A DNA stretch of 52,903 bases from NCBI GenBank assembly GCA_017646805.1, contig JAGCLW010000059.1, forward strand, positions 1 through 52,903, read 5' to 3'. Both the position numbers and the translations under genes were made by a program. Positions 1 to 7,096 of this stretch are shown one piece after another. The DNA comes from Paludibacteraceae bacterium (GTDB taxonomy: Bacteria > Bacteroidota > Bacteroidia > Bacteroidales > Paludibacteraceae). Below the pieces are notes generated by a model. That model did no database searches. It was given only the letters and a program-made list of their open reading frames with translations, and had not been told where the DNA came from. Numbering within the stretch: position 1 is the first letter of the stretch; each line of letters begins with the position of its first letter.

Positions 1-489
1 CGTATTGGCTATAGGTTCTCTATCCGATTTCTGACTTGATTTCCTTTTAGGTCTATCACTTTCTTCTTGTTTATGAACTTTCTCGTGCATGCCAACAAAT
101 TTCTCAAATGGGAACATATAAACCATAGTACATTGCTCTATGGCTGAATTTGATTTCAAATAAGCAGAGACATACGGCTCATTGCCAAGAATGTCTCCAT
201 TATCTCGCTTATCATTGTTGCGAGCTTTTGCATTCCAACGAAATTGACTATCAATCATTGTGTTTGCCCAAGTTACAAACATAATTTTTGACCCCGATAA
301 CCAAATTTTGAAATACTTGTCTCCCTCATCACCTGAATACTCAAATGCCTTTTGTGGGCTTAACATTATAATATCCCCTTGTTTGATTGACAAAAAGTCT
401 AATTTCTTATAGTAAGAAAAGGCTTTTACAATCTTCTCAAATAGCTGATTATCACATTCTTTGAGAAATGTTAAGATCGAATTTTCCAT
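1..489 (-). CDS. Unrecognised protein, 5' part only (runs off the left edge)
   Basis: This minus-strand frame is open from an ATG at 489 to the window edge, 163 codons with no stop. The protein opens MENSILTFLKECDNQLF and is mixed alpha/beta in look, with several Trp and Tyr residues around residues 55-85. It ends in a very polar stretch rich in Lys, Arg, Ser and Glu (about residues 140-163). There is no signal peptide or membrane segment, so it is probably cytoplasmic. I do not recognise the family. It is preceded by a roughly 290-nt leader with strong secondary structure and a minus-strand promoter-like box. That arrangement, and its position at the edge of housekeeping genes, suggests an accessory or mobile region continuing to the left. 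Confidence 0.75.
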   Translation of the reverse strand, partial: MENSILTFLKECDNQLFEKIVKAFSYYKKLDFLSIKQGDIIMLSPQKAFEYSGDEGDKYFKIWLSGSKIMFVTWANTMIDSQFRWNAKARNNDKRDNGDILGNEPYVSAYLKSNSAIEQCTMVYMFPFEKFVGMHEKVHKQEESDRPKRKSSQKSDREPIANT

Positions 490-605
490 AAAAGTTAATA
501 GTTTTATTCGCCTACTCTTTGATAAGGTTTTCGGCTTACCCTTCTTAATAAATTGCTATGTGTGCAGACAAAAAAGAAAGCGTGCTGACTGTCGGCATAT
601 TTACT

Positions 606-754
606 CTGATGGGCTCTGGTAAAACCTCGAACAATAAATAAGCAACAGCCCTCACGCTACAAGCATAGCGAGAAGGGTAACGGCTTATCCCTGTTCTTAA
701 AATTTACCAGATTTTATCAGAGGAATAAAGCAGTAACACTTTCGTGTTTTATTC
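606..754 (-). ncRNA. Structured 5' leader RNA of the gene starting at 489
   Basis: Five nested helices can be drawn: 606-610 with 716-720, 616-623 with 703-710, 629-633 with 692-696, 638-643 with 683-688, and 649-659 with 666-677. A second hairpin pairs 723-729 with 748-754 and has a TTTC loop. The helices lie between a TAnnTTTG box and the start codon at 489, so they would form in the minus-strand transcript. Family unknown. It may be a regulatory leader or an independent RNA. Confidence 0.5.
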
Positions 755-787
755 AAATATGTCTTGTCAGTACATCGTCTGACGCGA

Positions 788-795
788 CAAAATTA
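788..795 (-). promoter_or_regulatory. -7 promoter box for the leader and gene at 489
   Basis: The minus strand reads TAATTTTG, a match to the Bacteroidetes -7 box TAnnTTTG. It would start a transcript near 781 that reads through the structured leader. No convincing TTTG was seen at the -33 position. Confidence 0.45.
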
Positions 796-1158
796 AAATA
801 AATTTTGAAAATGTGTGATGTTTCCCTTGTTTTTTTTCGGACTGTTGCAATGTCATTTATTATTTTTTGTCAATTATACACAGAACCACTTAGAATTATT
901 ACCATTTTTTATTACATAAAATACAATAAAATTTTAACACATTGAATTTCAGAGAGTTAAAAAAACGAAATTGCTTTTGTTTTTTTATATTTCGCTTAAA
1001 TAAATGCCATAATTCAAAGAATTATTATCCTATATCAAGATTTTTTTTCTTTGGAGTATTCAAGATATAATTGGGGAATTTTTTCTATGTAATTAGTAGA
1101 ATAGAGGTTTTTCGGATTATTGAATAATGTTTTTATGGAGATTTTTATATTTTGTTTT
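796..1158. other. AT-rich stretch without a recognisable gene
   Basis: These 363 bases are strongly AT-rich with many T and A runs. I see no plausible coding frame, RNA gene or long repeat in them. They separate the minus-strand leader from the rpmH promoter. Confidence 0.6.
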
Positions 1159-1189
1159 TTTGTCATTTAGAAAAAAGTTTTTATCTTTG
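1159..1189 (+). promoter_or_regulatory. rpmH promoter
   Basis: TTTG at 1159-1162 and TATCTTTG at 1182-1189 are separated by 19 bases, the classic Bacteroidetes -33/-7 layout. The rpmH start codon lies 65 bases downstream. Confidence 0.75.
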
Positions 1190-1253
1190 CACCCCAAATT
1201 GATTGAAAAAAGGGATTTTTTTAGAAAAATAACATAAATTAATATATACGGCA

Positions 1254-1409
1254 ATGAAACAAACATTTCAACCTTCAAACAGAAAAAGAAAAAATAAACA
1301 CGGTTTCCGTGAAAGAATGTCTACTCCAAATGGTCGTCGTGTGCTTGCTGCTCGTCGTGCAAAAGGGAGAGCAAAACTTACTGTTTCTGACGAAGTAAAA
1401 GGAAAATAA
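1254..1409 (+). CDS. rpmH: 50S ribosomal protein L34
   Basis: The 51-residue protein begins [18 protein letters not shown] and continues with the family's highly basic [21 protein letters not shown] core, so identification is secure. L34 is a small structural protein of the large ribosomal subunit that binds 23S rRNA. Its length is slightly above the usual 44-52. The gene stands alone between a good -33/-7 promoter and a terminator. In many bacteria rpmH is followed directly by rnpA; here rnpA lies about 5.3 kb downstream, behind three other genes. Confidence 0.97.
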   Translation: MKQTFQPSNRKRKNKHGFRERMSTPNGRRVLAARRAKGRAKLTVSDEVKGK

Positions 1410-1441
1410 TCGGTGCTTAAGCATTTGATTATCTTACATAG

Positions 1442-1478
1442 AGAGGATTGACCAAGTAATGGGTTGATCCTCTTTTTG
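1442..1478 (+). terminator. rpmH intrinsic terminator
   Basis: AGAGGAT (1442-1448) pairs with ATCCTCT (1467-1473), with further partial pairing inside the loop and a T-run after it. It lies 33 bases after the rpmH stop codon. Confidence 0.8.
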
Positions 1479-1509
1479 TTTTTTTATGACATCTTTTTTT
1501 TCTCTTGCT

Positions 1510-1539
1510 TTTGATAGATTTTATTTATTCTTATCTTTG
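1510..1539 (+). promoter_or_regulatory. Promoter of the PASTA-rluD-AsmA-rnpA run
   Basis: TTTG at 1510-1513 and TATCTTTG at 1532-1539 are 18 bases apart, a near-ideal Bacteroidetes promoter. It lies 37 bases before the PASTA-protein start codon. Confidence 0.7.
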
Positions 1540-1576
1540 CAAAGTAGAGTGTTATTTTATAAATTGAAAAAAGACT

Positions 1577-2227
1577 ATGAAAAATATAAAGAAAAAAACA
1601 AATGGCTTTTGGGCATTTATTACAAGTAAAATGTGTTGGGTAAACGTGGGAGTGTTTGTCGGGGTTGTACTTATTGTTTTTTTGGCATTGAAAATTTATT
1701 TGAATTCTTACACGCATCATGGAGATGAGTTGGAAATGCCGGGATTAGTTGGTTTGACGATGGATCAAGCTGTTCCGATTTTGGAAGAGCGAGGTTTAAG
1801 ATTTGAAGTAATTGATTCTGTGTATAATGAATTGCAAAATCGAGGTGAAATTATTGCACAATCTCCAATTGCCGGTTCGAAAGTAAAAGGAGGAAGAAAG
1901 GTTTATTTGACCAAAAGTACGGTAAATGCACCGATGGTTTCGATGCCACAAATTGCCGGAATGAGCGGAAGACGAGCAAAAGCGGAATTGACTTCTGTCG
2001 GATTTGAAAATATTGTAGATGAATATGTTTTTGGGAAATACGATAATTTGGCATTGTGTACGTTGAATGACGGAGGAGATACGATTGTTTCTGGAACAAG
2101 ATTGCCGATTACGTCGAAAATAAAATTGGTTATTTCAAAGAATGATACAACGTTGTTTGATTCGGAACAACTTCCGGAAGAAAAAATTTTTCAAGAAGAA
2201 GTTGTAGAAGAAGAACATTTTTTTTAA
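1577..2227 (+). CDS. Membrane-anchored PASTA-domain protein
   Basis: This 216-residue protein has a short basic N-terminus, one membrane segment at about residues 21-43, and an outward-facing part made of PASTA repeats. One repeat is clear at about 53-115 (MPGLVGLTMDQAVPILEERG and the following GRKVYLTKS-like strand), and a second runs from about 120 to 190. PASTA domains bind peptidoglycan or muropeptides and usually sit on penicillin-binding proteins or Ser/Thr kinases. Here they are attached only to an anchor, as in stand-alone PASTA proteins of Bacteroidetes. A Glu-rich tail ends the protein. It is followed 49 bases later by rluD, a common pairing in the phylum. The exact role is unknown; a cell-envelope sensing or scaffolding role is inferred. 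Confidence 0.85.
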   Translation: MKNIKKKTNGFWAFITSKMCWVNVGVFVGVVLIVFLALKIYLNSYTHHGDELEMPGLVGLTMDQAVPILEERGLRFEVIDSVYNELQNRGEIIAQSPIAGSKVKGGRKVYLTKSTVNAPMVSMPQIAGMSGRRAKAELTSVGFENIVDEYVFGKYDNLALCTLNDGGDTIVSGTRLPITSKIKLVISKNDTTLFDSEQLPEEKIFQEEVVEEEHFF

Positions 2228-2276
2228 CAAACGAATTTGATTTTTTTCTCAAAAAATAGTTATTGCTTTTTGTTGT

Positions 2277-3356
2277 ATGAAGGAAGATTTTTTTGAAGAA
2301 GATTTGGATTCCGAATTGGATTTTGTTGAGTCGGAAAAGGAAGAAAAGGAAATGTATGAGCATCATCGCTTTGTTGTGGAAAAGGGCAAGGCGATGATTC
2401 GCATTGATAAATATTTGGTAAATTGCATGGCCGATATTTCACGAAATCGAATTCAGGAAGCGGCAGAAGCAAAAACGATATTAGTGAATGGGAAGCCGGT
2501 GAAGTCGAATTACAAAGTGAAACCTTTGGACGAAATTTCGATTCAATTGGCTTATCCGCCAAATCAATATGAAATCGTTCCGGAAGATATTCCTCTTGAT
2601 ATAGTTTATGAAGATGATGATTTAATTGTTGTGAACAAACAATCGGGTTTGGTTGTGCATCCGGGTTTTGGCAATTTTAATGGGACATTGTTGAATGCAT
2701 TGGCTTTTCATTTGAAAGATGATCCGAAGTTTGATGTTGATGATCCGCGACTTGGTCTTGTACATCGGATAGATAAAGACACTTCCGGATTGTTGTTGAT
2801 TGCGAAAAATGAAGATGCAAAAACAAAACTTGCAAAGCAATTTTTTGATAAAACGACACATCGTCGTTATGTAGCGTTGGTTTGGGGACGATTGGAAAAA
2901 GAAGAAGGGACGATAGTTGGAAATATTGGGCGAGATCTTCGAGATAGAATGTTGATGACTGTTTTTCCGGAAGGAAGTGAGTATGGAAAACATGCCGTGA
3001 CACATTACAAAGTATTGGAGCGATTGCCGTATGTGACATTGGTTGAATGTAGATTGGAAACCGGACGGACACATCAGATTCGTGTTCACATGAAGCATAT
3101 TGGTCATACGTTGTTCAATGATGAACGTTATGGAGGAAATGAAGTTCTTCGTGGAACAACGTTTTCAAAATATAAAGCATTTGTAAATAATTGTTTTCAG
3201 GTTTGTCCGCGACAAGCTCTTCATGCAAAAGAACTTGGTTTTGTGCATCCGAAAACAGGAGAATTTATGAAATTTGATTCAGAAATTCCATCAGATATGA
3301 TGGCTCTAATTGAAAAATGGAGACGATATGAAAAAGGACTCAAAGAAAATGACTAA
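2277..3356 (+). CDS. rluD: RluD-family 23S rRNA pseudouridine synthase
   Basis: The 359-residue protein has an acidic N-terminal extension (about 1-35), an S4 RNA-binding domain (about 38-95) and the RsuA/RluA catalytic domain. The catalytic motif GLVHRIDKDTSGLLLIAK is at about 160-178, with the Asp nucleophile in HRIDKDTSG. The later RTHQIRVH motif at about 263-270 is also intact. The enzyme isomerises uridines of 23S rRNA, classically in helix 69, to pseudouridine. The start ATG is the first in frame. The gene overlaps the AsmA-like gene by 29 bases, which suggests co-transcription. Assignment to RluD rather than RluC rests on gene context and is less certain than the family. Confidence 0.9.
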   Translation: MKEDFFEEDLDSELDFVESEKEEKEMYEHHRFVVEKGKAMIRIDKYLVNCMADISRNRIQEAAEAKTILVNGKPVKSNYKVKPLDEISIQLAYPPNQYEIVPEDIPLDIVYEDDDLIVVNKQSGLVVHPGFGNFNGTLLNALAFHLKDDPKFDVDDPRLGLVHRIDKDTSGLLLIAKNEDAKTKLAKQFFDKTTHRRYVALVWGRLEKEEGTIVGNIGRDLRDRMLMTVFPEGSEYGKHAVTHYKVLERLPYVTLVECRLETGRTHQIRVHMKHIGHTLFNDERYGGNEVLRGTTFSKYKAFVNNCFQVCPRQALHAKELGFVHPKTGEFMKFDSEIPSDMMALIEKWRRYEKGLKEND

Positions 3357-6300
3357 TAAAGCAGGAGGAATTTTGAAAAAAATTGCTCTTGTTTTTCTTT
3401 GTATTATTTTGTTTATTTTGTTGTTGTTGGGAGCAATAACGACTTTTGTGTCTTCTGATTTGGCAAAAAATGAGGTAGAACAATTGGCAAAAAATTATGT
3501 CAATGGCGATGTGAAAATCGGGGATATAGATTTCGATTTTTATAGTTCGTTTCCTTATTTGTCGTTGCAATTAGACAGTGTGGATATTCGCAGTAATGCC
3601 GTATCTATACCTTCGGATTCTCTTTGTTTTGTTGAGCGATTAAGAGTTCGTTTAGGATTTAATTCTTTGTTGATTGGTCGATTTTCAATAAAAGAAGTTT
3701 TGTTGGAAAATCCGAAAATTATTTTACGCAAAGATTCTCTTAGTCAATATAATTTTGATATTTTTCCTAAGGATACAACGGAGCAAGATTCTTCGTCAAA
3801 TACAATTGATTTGCCGTATGTGAAATTGAAAGAATTAAATCTTAAAAATGCTTCGATTGTTTATGAAGATTTGTCAAAAAAACAACGAGCACAACTTAAT
3901 GGATTAAATATTTTTGGAGACGCTTTTTGTACTGATGAAATTGGTGCGACGATTGATTTTGAAATAAAAAACATAACTTGTTCGGATCAAAAATATGCCT
4001 TTAATAATATTCCTTTTTCGGCGAAAGCGGATATTGTGGGAGAAAAAGATTTTTCTAAATTTTCGGTAAAAAAATTAGATGTAAATCTAAATGATGTAAA
4101 AGCTTCTGTAAATGGAGAAGTGGAACTTGATAGCACGGAAATTCAAACGGATTTAGCATGGTTTTTTGGTGTGGAAGATATGATGATTTTGAAAGATTTT
4201 TTGCCTTCTCCGTTGGATCAAAAATTGAAGAAATTGATGCTTGAAGGTTCCGTCGCTGTTGATGGAACGATCAAAGGAACGTTTGCCGAAAAACAATTGC
4301 CTGCGATAGCGGCAAATTTAAATTTGAATCAATTGACACTTTATTTCAAAGGATACAAAGGACGTTTAAGTTTTGATTTGCATGCCGATGGTTTGTACGA
4401 TGAAAATAAAAATGCGAATTCGTATCTTAAACTGAAAAATGCAGATTTAATTGCCGGTCAATCGTTTATAAAAATTGATGGAAAAGTTCTCAATGCGGTA
4501 CATAATCCACAATTGCAAGCACACGTTGCAATGGCGGTGAATTTAGATACGATTTCAGCATCGTTTCCTATTTATGAAGATTTGAATTACAAAGGAAAAT
4601 TTGATGGAGATGTCAGTTTGCATGTGCCGATAAAAGAATTTTTAGCAAAAAAATCAGAATCGTTGGAAAAGATTTATTTGTATGGCGATTTGAATATTCA
4701 TCGTATTATGGCTACAATGCCATCTAAAAATTGGAAGATTTTTGGAAATAATGCAAATATTGAAATGGGAATCAATTCGATTAAGTATAAAAGAGTTGAT
4801 TTGACGAGTTTTTTTACAACAAAATTGACGTTTGATAGTTTGTTTGTCGATTATGGAGAAATGGATGCTCGTGCAGATTTTTCAAAATTGTCGGGAACGT
4901 TGACCGTTGATAAAATTTTGGAATCTATGCCGTTGTTCCGAGCATCGTTGGAATATAATGGAATGAAAGCTTTTTTGGCTGATACGATTGCTTTGGTGGG
5001 AAAAAAAGGGAATACGTCTCTTTCGCTTTTCAAAGATAGAAAAGATTCCAAAATTCCTTGTTTGACGGCACGGGTTGGATTGGATTCATTGATGTTTTAT
5101 GAGCGATCTTTTGGAGCAATGGTGGATTCTGTTCGCTTTTCTTTGAGCGGAAAACCGAGAGTTAGAAAATTTAGAAGAGAAAACGGAATTCGTGTTCAAA
5201 TAGAAGATAGTTTGCGACAAGAGATTCGTTACGATTCTCTTAGTAGAATGGTTAGCAGTGTTTTCAAACAAGAAGAACCGATGGATCATTTGTTGCGAAA
5301 ATTCACTTTCGATGGAAAAGCTTACATGAAAGAATTGCGATATAGTTCTCCGTACTTCCCGACACAAGTGAGAGGAGGATTTTTGGATATGAAATTTACA
5401 GATGATACGATACGATTAAATTCGGTAGGAATGAAAGTCGGACAATCGTCTTTGTTTGTAAAAGGAGAATTGCAAAATGTTCGGAGAGCATTGTTGCGAG
5501 GACGAACGTTGACTGCGGATCTTTCCGTAAAATCTCAACAATTGAATTTGAATGAAATTTTAAATACAATGTATCGAGGTTCTCAATTTCAAGAGAGAGC
5601 CGAAAAAATGAAATTAGCTCAACAACAAGGCTTGATTCCTCAACGAAAATCTTCCGGAAAACGATTGATTCGACCACAAATTTTTAAACCGGATTATTTT
5701 CTGCGAATGCAAGCTTTGATGTCTACCAACAAGGCACGAAAAGCAAAGATGGATAGTTTGTTGGCTTTGGTGGATAAAGGTTTGGTAAAAAGCGAAGATA
5801 TCCAGACTTTGGACGTTGCAGAAGATTCTATATCATCATTTGGATTGTTGTGTTTGCCACAAAATTTGAATGTGAATTTTGATGCTAAAATTGATACGGT
5901 TAAGTTTAGCAATTTGGTGATGAATCAATTCAATGGTGGAATAACGTTGAAAAATCAAGTTCTTCAAATCAACGATTTGAAAACGCAGACGAATATCGGT
6001 GATTTGAATTTGAATGCACGTTATTATTGCAATAACAATAATGGAGCGAGTCTTGGATTTGATGTTCAAGGAGATGGAATCGATGTTGGTAATTTGGTAA
6101 ATACTCTTCCGATGCTTGACACGATTATGCCAATGCTTCGTTCTTTCAAAGGGAATGTATCTTGTGATATTTCGGCGATGACAGAAGTCGATTCGATGAT
6201 GAACATTTTGTTTCCAACGCTCAATGCCGCATGTTATATCAAAGGAGATAATTTGGTATTGCTTGACGGAGAAACGTTTGCCGAAATTGCTAAATTATTG

Positions 6301-6696
6301 ATGTTTAAGAAAAAAACAGAAAATTTGATTGATAATATTTCTGTTGAGGCGTATGTGAAAAATAATGAAATGGAAGTATTGCCGTTCATGATAGAATTGG
6401 ATAAATATCGAGTTGCTGTCGGTGGCGAAAATACACTTGATTTCAAATTCAATTATCATATTTCCGTTTTGAAATCTCCGTTGCCAATGAAATTGGGAAT
6501 CAACGTCAAAGGTTCTTTTGACGATATTAAAGTAGGATTGGGCAAGGTAAAATATAAAGACGAAAATGTGATTACGAAAAAAGGACAATTTGCAAATGGA
6601 GGAGTCAATTTGCGAACCGTCTTGCAAGAGGAATTGAAACGAAAGATTGTTTCAATCACACAAGCGACAGAAGAATCAAAACGAAGAAAGAAGTGA
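3328..6696 (+). CDS. AsmA-family protein (large envelope protein)
   Basis: This protein of about 1,122 residues starts with a lysine-rich stretch and a single membrane segment (about residues 17-42 from the ATG at 3328). A very long region predicted to be beta-rich follows, built of repeated strands such as VKLKELNLKNASIVYED, typical of AsmA and TamB-like proteins. The C-terminal part contains the AsmA-type segment with PMKLGINVKGSFDDIKVGLG. Such proteins are thought to bridge the inner and outer membranes in phospholipid transport. I chose ATG 3328, which has GGAGA just upstream, over the upstream TTG 3310; ATG 3349 is also possible. It overlaps rluD at its start and rnpA by one base at its end. 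Confidence 0.85.
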   Translation: MKKDSKKMTNKAGGILKKIALVFLCIILFILLLLGAITTFVSSDLAKNEVEQLAKNYVNGDVKIGDIDFDFYSSFPYLSLQLDSVDIRSNAVSIPSDSLCFVERLRVRLGFNSLLIGRFSIKEVLLENPKIILRKDSLSQYNFDIFPKDTTEQDSSSNTIDLPYVKLKELNLKNASIVYEDLSKKQRAQLNGLNIFGDAFCTDEIGATIDFEIKNITCSDQKYAFNNIPFSAKADIVGEKDFSKFSVKKLDVNLNDVKASVNGEVELDSTEIQTDLAWFFGVEDMMILKDFLPSPLDQKLKKLMLEGSVAVDGTIKGTFAEKQLPAIAANLNLNQLTLYFKGYKGRLSFDLHADGLYDENKNANSYLKLKNADLIAGQSFIKIDGKVLNAVHNPQLQAHVAMAVNLDTISASFPIYEDLNYKGKFDGDVSLHVPIKEFLAKKSESLEKIYLYGDLNIHRIMATMPSKNWKIFGNNANIEMGINSIKYKRVDLTSFFTTKLTFDSLFVDYGEMDARADFSKLSGTLTVDKILESMPLFRASLEYNGMKAFLADTIALVGKKGNTSLSLFKDRKDSKIPCLTARVGLDSLMFYERSFGAMVDSVRFSLSGKPRVRKFRRENGIRVQIEDSLRQEIRYDSLSRMVSSVFKQEEPMDHLLRKFTFDGKAYMKELRYSSPYFPTQVRGGFLDMKFTDDTIRLNSVGMKVGQSSLFVKGELQNVRRALLRGRTLTADLSVKSQQLNLNEILNTMYRGSQFQERAEKMKLAQQQGLIPQRKSSGKRLIRPQIFKPDYFLRMQALMSTNKARKAKMDSLLALVDKGLVKSEDIQTLDVAEDSISSFGLLCLPQNLNVNFDAKIDTVKFSNLVMNQFNGGITLKNQVLQINDLKTQTNIGDLNLNARYYCNNNNGASLGFDVQGDGIDVGNLVNTLPMLDTIMPMLRSFKGNVSCDISAMTEVDSMMNILFPTLNAACYIKGDNLVLLDGETFAEIAKLLMFKKKTENLIDNISVEAYVKNNEMEVLPFMIELDKYRVAVGGENTLDFKFNYHISVLKSPLPMKLGINVKGSFDDIKVGLGKVKYKDENVITKKGQFANGGVNLRTVLQEELKRKIVSITQATEESKRRKK

Positions 6697-7079
6697 TGTA
6701 TACGTTTTCAAAAAAAGAAAAATTGACAGGTAAAATTGCCGTTAATATGCTTTTTTGCAAAGGGAAAGGTTTTATTTCTTTCCCTTTGCGTGTTGTTGTG
6801 CAGACGATGGAACGAAATGAAGAAAAGCAAGAAGCCCCTGTGCGAGTTTTGATTGTAGTTCCAAAAAAACGACGAAAACATGCCGTAGATCGAAATTTAT
6901 TGAAACGACGAATACGAGAAGCTTATCGATTAAACAAACTTGGGTTGGTTGAAGAAATTTCAAGAGGAAACAAAAATATTCGTGTGGCATTTCAATATGT
7001 AGCCAACGAGAATTTGTCTTATAATGAGATAGAAGGGGCAATGCGAAAAGCAATATGGAAAATAAAAGAGAAGTATTGA
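6696..7079 (+). CDS. rnpA: Ribonuclease P protein component
   Basis: The protein of about 127 residues opens MYTFSKKEKLTGKIAVNMLF, like the RnpA start FxKxxRL. It carries the family signature KRRKHAVDRNLLKRRIREAYR at about residues 52-72, rich in Arg and Lys. RnpA is the protein partner of the RNase P ribozyme, which removes the 5' leader of tRNA precursors. ATG 6696 overlaps the AsmA-like stop as TGATG, so translation may be coupled. A GTG at 6693 is an alternative start. The RNase P RNA is not in the window. The YidD and YidC genes that often follow rnpA elsewhere are absent; an M16 peptidase follows 17 bases later. Confidence 0.95.
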   Translation: MYTFSKKEKLTGKIAVNMLFCKGKGFISFPLRVVVQTMERNEEKQEAPVRVLIVVPKKRRKHAVDRNLLKRRIREAYRLNKLGLVEEISRGNKNIRVAFQYVANENLSYNEIEGAMRKAIWKIKEKY

Positions 7080-7096
7080 AATAAATCAAAAAAAAT

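Noticed and set aside
1484..1720. 78-codon minus-strand ORF over the PASTA promoter
   Set aside because: It covers the promoter and the start of a well-supported gene on the other strand and has low-complexity composition.
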